This document shows, piece by piece, positions 29,073 to 37,058 of a DNA stretch of 64,000 nucleotides. Numbering within the stretch: the first letter of the stretch is position 1; each line of letters begins with the position of its first letter. The notes under the pieces are model-generated. The model was not told where the DNA came from. It saw only the letters and a program-made list of their open reading frames with translations, and ran no database searches. Made by a program: the position numbers and the translations under genes. Origin of the DNA: Cyanobium sp. PLM2.Bin73 (lineage in GTDB: Bacteria > Cyanobacteriota > Cyanobacteriia > PCC-6307 > Cyanobiaceae); the NCBI GenBank assembly GCA_007694915.1, contig REEV01000098.1:1-64000 (forward strand), written 5' to 3'.

Positions 29073-31661
29073 CTAGCAGGCTTCCGCCCGTTCTGCGTCG
29101 GCCCGCAGCCGCGCGATGCGCTCCAGCAGCGACTCGTTGCTCATGCGGTTGTTGAGCCGTTCGGCCAGCAGCGGGAAGGCCAGCGGCCCTGGCCTGGGGG
29201 TGCGCTCCAGCAGCAGGCGGCAGCCCAGCAGCCGCTCCATCGCCGAGCGGATGCGCGGCAGCTCCAGCTGCTCCTGGAGCACTTCGCGGCGGGCCTGGGC
29301 CAGCAGCCGGTTGCCGGGCTCATGGCGGCTGAACACATCGAAGAGCAGGGCGGCACTGATCTGCAGCTGGCCGCCGCTGCGGCTCTGGCCGGGGTAGCCG
29401 TTGCGCACCAGCCCGGCGATCTGGGCGATGGAGCGGAAGCGCCGCCGGCCCAGTTCCGAGAGATTCACCGCCTGCTCCAGATCGGCCTCGAGCTGGTCCA
29501 CCTCCAGCAGATCGTCGCCGTGCAGCTCGAACAGCTCCTCGAACGGGTAGCCGCGCGGGGCCAGCAGCTCGAAGCCGTAGTCGTTCACGGACACCGTGAT
29601 CGTGCTGGGCCGCTGGCGGGCCAGGCGCCAGGCCCACAGGAAACCCAGCCCCTCGTGCACGAAGCGCCCCTCGAAGGGATAGGCGTAGAGGTGGCTGCCC
29701 TCGCGGCTGCGGCACACCTCCACCAGGAACTCATCGCGGCGAGGCAGGCGCGAGAGGTCGGCCTGGCGGCGCAGCAGGGGTTCGAGGGCCCGCAGCTCGG
29801 GCGTGTCCAGCCCCGTGTTGGTGGCGTTCTGCCCCGGTGGGGCGGCCAGGGCGCGGGCGCAGCGGTCGACCTCGACCCGCAGCCCCTCGCTGAGCAGATC
29901 GGAGAGGGCCATCTGGCCGCCGGCCCAGGCCGGCACCGCCGAGCTCTTCTTCTTGGTGGCCTTCACCTGGGCGGTCATCTCGCGCAGACGCACAAACTCC
30001 AGCTGGCGGCCGGCGAAGAAGAACACATCGCCCGGTTTGAGGCGGGAGATGAAGGTTTCCTCCACATGGCCCAGCACGGCCCCGCGCACGAAGCGCACCG
30101 TCACCGCCCGGTCGGCGGTGATCGTGCCGATGTGCAGCCGGTGCAGGCGGGCGATGGCCTGATCGCGCACCACGTAGCGGAACCCGTCGCCAGCGGGCTC
30201 GCGCTCCAGCTTGCGGTAGCGGGGGTAGGCCCCCAGGCACTCGCCGCCCTCCTCAAGGAAGCGCAGGCACCACTGCCAGTCGTCGCGGCTGAGGCCGCGG
30301 AAGCTCCAGGCCGTGCGCACCACGGCCCACTCCCGCTCCGGCTCGAACCCCGGTCCGCAGGCCAGGCTGGTGAGGTGCTGAAGCAGCACGTCGAGCGGCG
30401 CCTCGGGCGGGCGCCGCCGCTCCACCAGCCCCGCGGCCAGGCTGCGGCGCATGGCGCTCACCTCCAGCAGCTCCAGGGCGTTGGTGGGCATGAACAGCAC
30501 CTGGGAGGTGCCACCGGGGCAGTGGGCGCTGCGGCCGGCCCGCTGCAGCAGCCGGGCCAGGTTCTTGGCCGAGCCGATCTGCACCACCCGCTCCACCGGC
30601 TGGAAATCCACCCCCAGATCCAGGGAGCTGGTGCACACCACCCAGCGCATCGCCCCACCCTTCACCGCCCCCTCGATCGCCTCCCGTTCGGCGCGGTCGA
30701 TGGCGCTGTGGTGCAGGGCCAGGGCCACGTCCATCTCCGGGCAGGCATAGCGCAGGCACTGGTGCCAGCGCTCGGCTTGGTTGCGGGTGTTGGTGAACAG
30801 CAGGGTGCTCACGGCCGGATCGAGGGCGGCCACCAGCTCCTCGTACATGCGCAGGCCCAGGTGGCCGGCCCAGGGGAAGCCGTCGATCGCCTCCGGCAGC
30901 AGGCTGCGGATGGCGGTGGGGCGCTCGATGGCGGCGCGGATGATCAGGGGCTCGGGGTCGCCGCCGCTGGTCGCCCCCGGCGCAGGCCGCCCCACCGCCG
31001 CCCGGGCGGCCTCCTCGAGGTTGCCGATCGTGGCGCTGATCGCCCAGGTGCGCAGCCCCGGCCGTAGCCGCCGCAGCCAGCTCAGGCAGAGCTCGGCCTG
31101 GCTGCCGCGCTTGCTGCCCATCAGCTCGTGCCACTCGTCGAGCACCACGCAGCGGAGCTGGCCGAACAGCTCCGGAGCCCGGGGATTGGCCAGCAGCAGC
31201 GACAGCGACTCCGGCGTGGTGATCAGGATCTCGGGGGGGCGCCGCAACTGCCGGGTGCGCTCACTGCTGGCGGTGTCGCCGTTGCGGATCGCCACCCGCA
31301 GCGGCCAGCCCATGGCCTCGATCGGCTGGCGGATCGCCAGGGCCAGATCCCGGCTCAGGGCCCGCAGGGGGGTGATGTAGAGCAGCCGCAGCCCCGCCGG
31401 GCTCCCCTCCTTCCCCGCCGGCTCGTCCTCGGCGAGCAGCTCGGCGATCGGGCCCATCACCGCGGCATAGGTTTTGCCCGAGCCGGTGGGCACCTGGATC
31501 AGGCCGCTGCGGCCCGCCAGGTAGGCCTGCCAGCACTGGCGCTGGAAGGCCAGGGGCGTCCAGCCCTGCCGTGCAAACCAGGCTTCGATCGGGGCCAGGA
31601 CATCGGGGCTGCCCCGCTTCGCCGTCAGACCCTGATTTGCCATCAAGGCCGGCTTCGCCAT
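29073..31661 (-). CDS. Ligase-associated DNA damage response DEXH-box helicase (Lhr-like)
   Basis: VPTGSGKTYAAVMGP, VVLDEWHELMGSKRGSQAEL, WAISATIGNLEEAA, LQRAGRSAHCPGG; start among several in-frame Met codons. Confidence 0.88.
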   Translation of the reverse strand: MAKPALMANQGLTAKRGSPDVLAPIEAWFARQGWTPLAFQRQCWQAYLAGRSGLIQVPTGSGKTYAAVMGPIAELLAEDEPAGKEGSPAGLRLLYITPLRALSRDLALAIRQPIEAMGWPLRVAIRNGDTASSERTRQLRRPPEILITTPESLSLLLANPRAPELFGQLRCVVLDEWHELMGSKRGSQAELCLSWLRRLRPGLRTWAISATIGNLEEAARAAVGRPAPGATSGGDPEPLIIRAAIERPTAIRSLLPEAIDGFPWAGHLGLRMYEELVAALDPAVSTLLFTNTRNQAERWHQCLRYACPEMDVALALHHSAIDRAEREAIEGAVKGGAMRWVVCTSSLDLGVDFQPVERVVQIGSAKNLARLLQRAGRSAHCPGGTSQVLFMPTNALELLEVSAMRRSLAAGLVERRRPPEAPLDVLLQHLTSLACGPGFEPEREWAVVRTAWSFRGLSRDDWQWCLRFLEEGGECLGAYPRYRKLEREPAGDGFRYVVRDQAIARLHRLHIGTITADRAVTVRFVRGAVLGHVEETFISRLKPGDVFFFAGRQLEFVRLREMTAQVKATKKKSSAVPAWAGGQMALSDLLSEGLRVEVDRCARALAAPPGQNATNTGLDTPELRALEPLLRRQADLSRLPRRDEFLVEVCRSREGSHLYAYPFEGRFVHEGLGFLWAWRLARQRPSTITVSVNDYGFELLAPRGYPFEELFELHGDDLLEVDQLEADLEQAVNLSELGRRRFRSIAQIAGLVRNGYPGQSRSGGQLQISAALLFDVFSRHEPGNRLLAQARREVLQEQLELPRIRSAMERLLGCRLLLERTPRPGPLAFPLLAERLNNRMSNESLLERIARLRADAERAEAC

Positions 31662-31677
31662 CAGCCCCCGCGTGCAC

Positions 31678-32286
31678 TCACCCGAATTCCTGCTCAATGA
31701 TGCGCCAATGGGCGGAGGAGACCGCGGGATCGAGACACAGCCGGCTGACGATCTGCTCGAGGGCCTGATCGTCCCGGGTCTGGGTCACCAGCTCCGCTTC
31801 CACCTCCACGCTGCGGGGGGCCTCCTCGCTGCTGCGGCAGGTGAAGGAACACAGGTAGCAGAGTTCCAGCTCGGTGTTCTCCAGCGGTTGCTGATTGATC
31901 CGGTACGACAGCGGCCGCAGGACCGTGTTTGCTAGCAGCACCGCCACGGCACCGAGTGTGGCCTGGAGCACAAAGCCGGCCCCGCACAGGGTGCCGATGG
32001 CTGCGGCGCACCAGAGGGTGGCAGCAGTGTTCAAGCCACGCACACTCAGCCCTTCTTTGAGGATCACGCCACCGGCGAGGAAGCCGATACCGGATACAAC
32101 CTGGGCCGAAACGCGCGTGGGGCTGGCGTCGCCGGGGGTGAGGACTGAAAGCATCACAAACAGGGCCGCACCTGTGGACGCAGCCCAACCCTTGGTACCA
32201 CCACTGGGCTGGTCATGGGTTAAGATCCGACCGCTGCGCCAGGGAGGGCTGCATGGAAGACCACAGTTGTAGTCCCCGGTGCTCAA
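31678..32286 (-). pseudogene. mgtC: MgtC/SapB family protein, apparently 5'-truncated
   Basis: STGAALFVMLSVLTPGDASPTRVSAQVVSGIGFLAGGVILKEGLSVRGLNTAATLWCAAAIG is MgtC-like, but the expected N-terminal GxxIGLER segment is replaced by unrelated MSTGDYNCGLPCSPPWRSGRILTHDQPSGGTKGW. Confidence 0.65.
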
Positions 32287-32318
32287 GCCAAGTTCAGTAG
32301 AGCTGACCGCGTAGAACT

Positions 32319-32348
32319 GCTGCGTACGACGCGGTTGCGTACGACGCG
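32319..32348 (+). repeat. 15-bp tandem repeat, 14/15 identity
   Basis: gctgcgtacgacgcg gttgcgtacgacgcg. Confidence 0.8.
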
Positions 32349-32635
32349 CCTACGTAGAAGCTGCTGAGGCGTGCTTCGCCTCAAGGATGTCGGCCTGGTG
32401 AAGCCAACGCCCAAGGTCGCCAGCTGGGTGACGGTTCGTCTGACTGGAATGGCGTCCTTGCCCCTGAGGGGCTGGCTGCTGATGGGCTGACCCTGTGCGT
32501 TCGCACAGGCCGGGGGAATGGGACCACGGCGTGTCGCTACTTCAGGGCGGCTCGGCTTTGTGACGCACTGCGATTCGTGATCGCTGGTGCGGACTGTTTG
32601 TGCTGTTTTTTCTTGTTCTGATTGAGGGTGAGCAC

Positions 32636-34015
32636 ATGCCCGCAACGATGCTCAAAGATTTGATTGCCGATGGCCACTACGAGGCCGCTAAACGGGAAGC
32701 CGAGCGCTACAGCGCCGGAGATCTTGTGCAGCTTCTCTATGCCCTGCCTCCCCAGCAGCGGGTGATCGGCTTCCGCCTGCTGCCCAAGGACACGGCCATG
32801 GCCATGTTCGACCTGCTGCGCCCCGCAGATCAGGCCGAACTGGTGCAGGCAATGGATCGCCCGGAGGTGGCGGGTTTGCTCGCCGAGATGGAGGCCGATG
32901 AACGGGTGCGCCTGTTCGAGGAGCTGCCGGCCAAGGTGGCCAAGCGTCTGATCGCCAGCCTGGAGGGCCGCGACCGCGAGGCGGTGGACCTGCTGCTCGG
33001 CTACCCCGAGGACAGCGCCGGCCGGTTCATGAACGTGCGCTTTCTGGCCATTCGTGACAGCGTCACGGTGGCTGAGGCGATTCAGGCGGTGAAAACGTCG
33101 CGCCTCAGTGATTCCCAGCTGGAAATCCTGTTCGTGATCGATGCCCAGCGCGGGTACTGCGGCTATGTGCGGCCCGCCGCCCTGATCCAGGCCGATCCCC
33201 ACCGAGCGATCACCGAGCTGATGCAGGGCGCCAATCTCGCCGTACCGGCCTGGCAGAACGTGGACCTTGCAGCCCGCCTGCTCAGTGCCAATCAGCTGCC
33301 TGCCGTGCCGGTGGTGGACAACGAAGGCCGCCTGGTGGGCGACATCACTTTCGACGATGTGATCGACCGCATCGAGGAGGAGGCCAGCGCCGAGATGCTG
33401 GCCCGTGGCGGCATCGGCAGCAGCATGCTCAGCCGGGATCAGGCCTGGAGTTCTCGCCTGGTGGAAGGCCCGATCATCTATGCCATTCGCCTGCGTCTGC
33501 TGTGTCTGGTGATCACCCTGATCGGTGGCCTTGTGGTGGGGGGTGTGATTGAAGGCTTCGAAGAAGTCCTCGAAACCCTTGCATTCACGGCCATCTTCAT
33601 CCCCCTTGTGATGGACATGGGCGGTAATGTGGGCACCCAGAGCACCACCGTGTTCGCCCGCGGTCTGGCCTGGCAGCAGATTGATATCAAGCGCTACGGC
33701 GGCTATCTGCTGCGGGAGCTGCGCATCGGCGTGACCATGGGCCTGGTGCTGGGTTCGGTGTCCGGCGTAGTGGCCTACTACTGGCAGGGTGTGCCCAATG
33801 GCTATCCCCAGCTGGGCCTGGCGGTCGGTCTGTCGCTGTTCGCCGTGGTGGTGCTGGGAGCCTGTCTGGGTGCCCTGCTGCCCTGGGTGCTGCTGCGCCT
33901 GGGTTTCGACCACGGCCCTGCCGCCGATCCCTTCATCACCACGATCAAGGACTTCAGCGGTTTGCTGCTGTACTTCTACCTGGTGTCGCAGCTGCTCGGG
34001 TTTGAGGCGATTTGA
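32636..34015 (+). CDS. mgtE: Magnesium transporter MgtE
   Basis: N-domain LLPKDTAMAMFDLLRPADQAELVQAM, CBS pair (QLPAVPVVDNEGRLVGDITFDDVIDRI), PLVMDMGGNVGTQSTT. Confidence 0.93.
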   Translation: MPATMLKDLIADGHYEAAKREAERYSAGDLVQLLYALPPQQRVIGFRLLPKDTAMAMFDLLRPADQAELVQAMDRPEVAGLLAEMEADERVRLFEELPAKVAKRLIASLEGRDREAVDLLLGYPEDSAGRFMNVRFLAIRDSVTVAEAIQAVKTSRLSDSQLEILFVIDAQRGYCGYVRPAALIQADPHRAITELMQGANLAVPAWQNVDLAARLLSANQLPAVPVVDNEGRLVGDITFDDVIDRIEEEASAEMLARGGIGSSMLSRDQAWSSRLVEGPIIYAIRLRLLCLVITLIGGLVVGGVIEGFEEVLETLAFTAIFIPLVMDMGGNVGTQSTTVFARGLAWQQIDIKRYGGYLLRELRIGVTMGLVLGSVSGVVAYYWQGVPNGYPQLGLAVGLSLFAVVVLGACLGALLPWVLLRLGFDHGPAADPFITTIKDFSGLLLYFYLVSQLLGFEAI

Positions 34016-34056
34016 GGTCTGACGCCCAGGGCTTCCCTGGGCGCCTCCCCATCACC

Positions 34057-34707
34057 ATGACTGTTCCGGTTCCCGCTGACCCCAATGTGGCCGCCTTCGG
34101 GGCCAGCTTCACGGCCATCACCCTGGCGGAGCTGGGGGACAAAACCTTCTTCATGGCGCTGATCCTGGCCACCCGTCACCGGGGCCGGTATGTGTTCGTC
34201 GGTGCCTTTGCCGCCCTCGCGGCTGTCACGCTGATTTCTCTGGGCGTGGGCTATGGCCTGCGGGAACTGTTGCCGACTGCTGTGCTGCCTTGGCTGGCGG
34301 CGGGCCTGTTCACAGCCTTTGGCCTCAAGTTGCTCATCGATGCCCAGCACATGGGCGCCGATGCCGACGAGGAGGAACGGCAAGCCCAGCAGGCGATTGA
34401 GGATGCCGAGCGCCGTCGCCCCATCACCAGGCCCTGGGCCGTGGTCTGGGAGGCCTTTGCCCTGGTGTTCATCGCCGAGCTTGGCGATCGCACCCAGCTC
34501 GCCACGATCTTTCTGGCCACCGCGCCGGCCTTCACCTTCGCAGGCCTGCTCGCAGGCACCCTGGCAGGCCGCGGCCTGCTGACCGGGGTGGCCGTGGGCT
34601 CGGGCAAATGGATCGGCCAGCGCATCAATGAGCGCCTGCTCTACCGGCTCAGCGGCGGCCTTTTCATTGCCTTCGGGCTGTTGTCCCTACAACAGGCACT
34701 GGGCTGA
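34057..34707 (+). CDS. TMEM165/GDT1 (UPF0016) family cation transporter, possible Mn transporter
   Basis: Duplicated signature: TLAELGDKTFFMAL and FIAELGDRTQLATI (E-x-G-D-[KR]-[TS]). Confidence 0.92.
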   Translation: MTVPVPADPNVAAFGASFTAITLAELGDKTFFMALILATRHRGRYVFVGAFAALAAVTLISLGVGYGLRELLPTAVLPWLAAGLFTAFGLKLLIDAQHMGADADEEERQAQQAIEDAERRRPITRPWAVVWEAFALVFIAELGDRTQLATIFLATAPAFTFAGLLAGTLAGRGLLTGVAVGSGKWIGQRINERLLYRLSGGLFIAFGLLSLQQALG

Positions 34708-34720
34708 GTCCTCCCCTGCC

Positions 34721-34798
34721 ATGGCTCCGGTGCGTCCCTACCAACCCTCCCTGCTGCGCGTTCTGCATGGAGCGATGGTGCTGCTGGCTCAGCTGTGA
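34721..34798 (+). pseudogene. N-terminal remnant of a cytochrome b561-type domain protein
   Basis: MAPVRPYQPSLLRVLHGAMVLLAQL* resembles the YQPxLLRxLHGxxALL first-helix start of cyanobacterial cyt b561-domain proteins, then a stop. Confidence 0.4.
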
Positions 34799-34871
34799 GG
34801 TGGCGCCGCCCTGGCGGCCGGTGCTGGTGGACGACCAGGGCTGCGGCCGCTGGCGTCAGACCTCACCCTGA

Positions 34872-35297
34872 TCAGAACTTGGAGAGGGCGGCGATCTTGG
34901 CCAGCTTGACCGCATCGAGGCCCTCCAGCTCATCCAGCGACAGCAGCTCGTCGCGCACCAGGCCGGCGAACACGATCAGCAGGCCCTCGAGCCGGAAATC
35001 GAAGCGCCCCTCAATGGCGTAGCGCTGGGTGCTCAGGTAGTCGTGCAGCACCCACACGCTCTCCACGCTGTCGAGACCACTGGAGTGGACCTGGACCGTT
35101 TCCACCAGGGAGCGGATGGCGCGTTGCTGGGCGCGGTCGAAGGCACAGCGGGCGACGATCCGCTCGGCTTCGCTCCAGCCAGCATCGGAAGCCTGGGACG
35201 GTTTGGGAGCGTTGCTCGGCTCCATGGCGTGGCTCGCGCCGTGCCCTGCCTGGGACGCCGGTGCTGGGTTGGACGACGTCTCGGCTGCCTGGGCCAC
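34872..35297 (-). CDS. frp: Fluorescence recovery protein (OCP quenching regulator)
   Basis: WSEAERIVARCAFDRAQQRAIRSLVETVQVHSSGLDSVESVWVLHDYLSTQRYAIEGRFDFRLEGLLIVFAGLVRDELLSLDELEGL parallels the known FRP WSQAE...LWKLHDFLSAKRHEIDGKYDDR pattern; encoded next to OCP. Confidence 0.87.
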   Translation of the reverse strand: MAQAAETSSNPAPASQAGHGASHAMEPSNAPKPSQASDAGWSEAERIVARCAFDRAQQRAIRSLVETVQVHSSGLDSVESVWVLHDYLSTQRYAIEGRFDFRLEGLLIVFAGLVRDELLSLDELEGLDAVKLAKIAALSKF

Positions 35298-35345
35298 GGG
35301 CGGGAGTGGGGGTTTGCTGACCTTTCGAACTTATCGCCTGTGCGC

Positions 35346-36071
35346 TCAGGCCGCGAGCCCGGACTGCTGGCGCAGGCGCCGGTGGCAGGCCGGCAGCTCG
35401 TACCAGGGCAGGGAGGGATGGCTGTGGTGCTCCACGTGGTAGCCGAAGTGGTAGCAGGCCAGTAGTGAAAGGGGTTCGGGCCAGGCCAGGGTGATGGCGC
35501 CGTGGGGCGAGGCCTGGGCCCGGCCGCGGTGGGGCAGGTAGGTGCCGAACAGGAACAGCTGCAGGGAGCTGAGGGCCAGGGGCAGAGTGCAGAAGCTGAA
35601 CACCACCTGCAGTCCATGGCCGTGGAGGGCACCGGCCGCCAGGGCAGCGCCACCCCACAGTGCCACCAGCACGGTGAGGGAGGTGAGGCTGAGGTAGCCC
35701 CCCAGGAAGCGCACGAACCAGCCCACGATGCCGGGCTGACGGGGGGCGTGAAAATCGGGATCGCGGCTGCTGCCGGGCCCGCGGTGGTGCAGCAGGTGGT
35801 TGCGGCGGCAGAGGGCGTAGGGCAGGCAGGCGTAGAGCGTCAAGGCCACCCGGCCGACGCGGTCGTTGAGGCGCTGACTGGCGGGCACCACCGAGCGGTG
35901 CATGGCGTCGTGACCGACGATGAACAGGCCAGTCTGCAGCAGGGTGCGCAGGAGTACCGCCGGCAGCCAGGCCACCGGCGGCAGGGAGGGGCCGAACGCC
36001 AGCAGCAGCACCAGACTGAGGCACCAGCCGCCGATCAGGGCGAGAGCGACGGTGGTGCCCCGGGTGATCAC
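35346..36071 (-). CDS. crtW: Beta-carotene ketolase (CrtW-type)
   Basis: GHDAMHRSV, RNHLLHHRGPGSSRDPDFH, YHFGYHVEHHSHPSLPWYELP; GTG start overlaps the OCP stop by 4 bp. Confidence 0.88.
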   Translation of the reverse strand: MITRGTTVALALIGGWCLSLVLLLAFGPSLPPVAWLPAVLLRTLLQTGLFIVGHDAMHRSVVPASQRLNDRVGRVALTLYACLPYALCRRNHLLHHRGPGSSRDPDFHAPRQPGIVGWFVRFLGGYLSLTSLTVLVALWGGAALAAGALHGHGLQVVFSFCTLPLALSSLQLFLFGTYLPHRGRAQASPHGAITLAWPEPLSLLACYHFGYHVEHHSHPSLPWYELPACHRRLRQQSGLAA

Positions 36072-37021
36072 TTGCCGAGCTTCAGCAGTTCTTCGGGGGA
36101 CGCCAGCAGGTCGATGGCCACGAAGTAGATCTTGTTGTCGGGATCGAGCAGGAAACGCCAGGCCACGTTCATGCCTACGCCGGCGCCGAACCAGGGGGTC
36201 TGCACCTTGCCGGTGACCTTGATCTGGTTGAAGCCGCCGTCCGCGGGTTCGCTGTAGCCCCGTTCGGGCAGCAGTTTGAGGTTCTGGCACTCCTCACGGA
36301 AGAAGCGCATGATCGCCTCGGTGCCCACGATCGGCTGCTTGAACGGGGGCTGTAGGGCGCCATCGGGCAGGAACAGCTGGATCAGCTGGTCGAAGTCGTT
36401 GGCGTTGAGCAGCTCCATGTAGGAAATCACCGTGGGATTGAGCACCCCTTCGATGAACACCTTGGTGCGCTGGTCCTCGGCCACAGGCACCTCCACCGGC
36501 TCCATCATCCGCTGGCCCTCGCCCTTGCCGGGATCGAAGCCCATATCCACCACGAAGTTGCGCAGCACGGTGATCTGCTGGCCCGCCTCCAGGCCCCGCA
36601 GGCTGGCCAACACCGAAGCGGCGTTGGCGGAGAGCTGGTAGCCGGCGGGAATCGGGGCCACGATCCCCTCATCCATCCAGTCGCCGAGCTTGTACCAGAA
36701 GCCCAGCTTGATGTTCACCGACCAGAAGGCGTAGGTGCGGCCGATCTCGGTGTCGACACGGTTGGCCAGATCGCACATCACCTGGCTCTGCTGGGTGAAG
36801 TCCATCGCCTTGATCTGGTTCAGCACCGGCTCGGCGAACTGCATCCGGGCCGCCCCCGGGGCCGCGATCGTGATCGTCTTGCCCATCTCCAGATAGGCGT
36901 ACCAGATCAGGGCCAGCTGATCTTCGGCGTTGAGCAGCCTGTAGCGGGCGGTGAGGGCGGGAACCGCATCGGCCGAGAGCGTTTCCGGAAAAATCTTGGT
37001 GGCCTTATCCAGCGTGAACAT
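36068..37021 (-). CDS. ocp: Orange carotenoid protein
   Basis: MFTLDKATKIFPETLSADAVPALTARYRLLNAEDQLALIWYAYLEMGKTITIAAPGAARMQFAEPVL N-domain and NTF2-like C-domain (NPTVISYMELLNANDFDQLIQLF). Confidence 0.97.
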   Translation of the reverse strand: MFTLDKATKIFPETLSADAVPALTARYRLLNAEDQLALIWYAYLEMGKTITIAAPGAARMQFAEPVLNQIKAMDFTQQSQVMCDLANRVDTEIGRTYAFWSVNIKLGFWYKLGDWMDEGIVAPIPAGYQLSANAASVLASLRGLEAGQQITVLRNFVVDMGFDPGKGEGQRMMEPVEVPVAEDQRTKVFIEGVLNPTVISYMELLNANDFDQLIQLFLPDGALQPPFKQPIVGTEAIMRFFREECQNLKLLPERGYSEPADGGFNQIKVTGKVQTPWFGAGVGMNVAWRFLLDPDNKIYFVAIDLLASPEELLKLGK

Positions 37022-37058
37022 GGGGCGGGTCTCCGGGGAGCAGGGGTCCACCCCAAAA

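Noticed and set aside
32287-32600. M-box or yybP-ykoY (Mn) riboswitch upstream of mgtE
   Set aside because: I looked for the conserved blocks (for example GGGGAGUAG of yybP-ykoY) and did not find them.
32283-32645. 120-aa minus-strand ORF in the mgtC-mgtE gap
   Set aside because: Arg/Ser-rich with no recognisable domain; better treated as structured or rearranged intergenic DNA.
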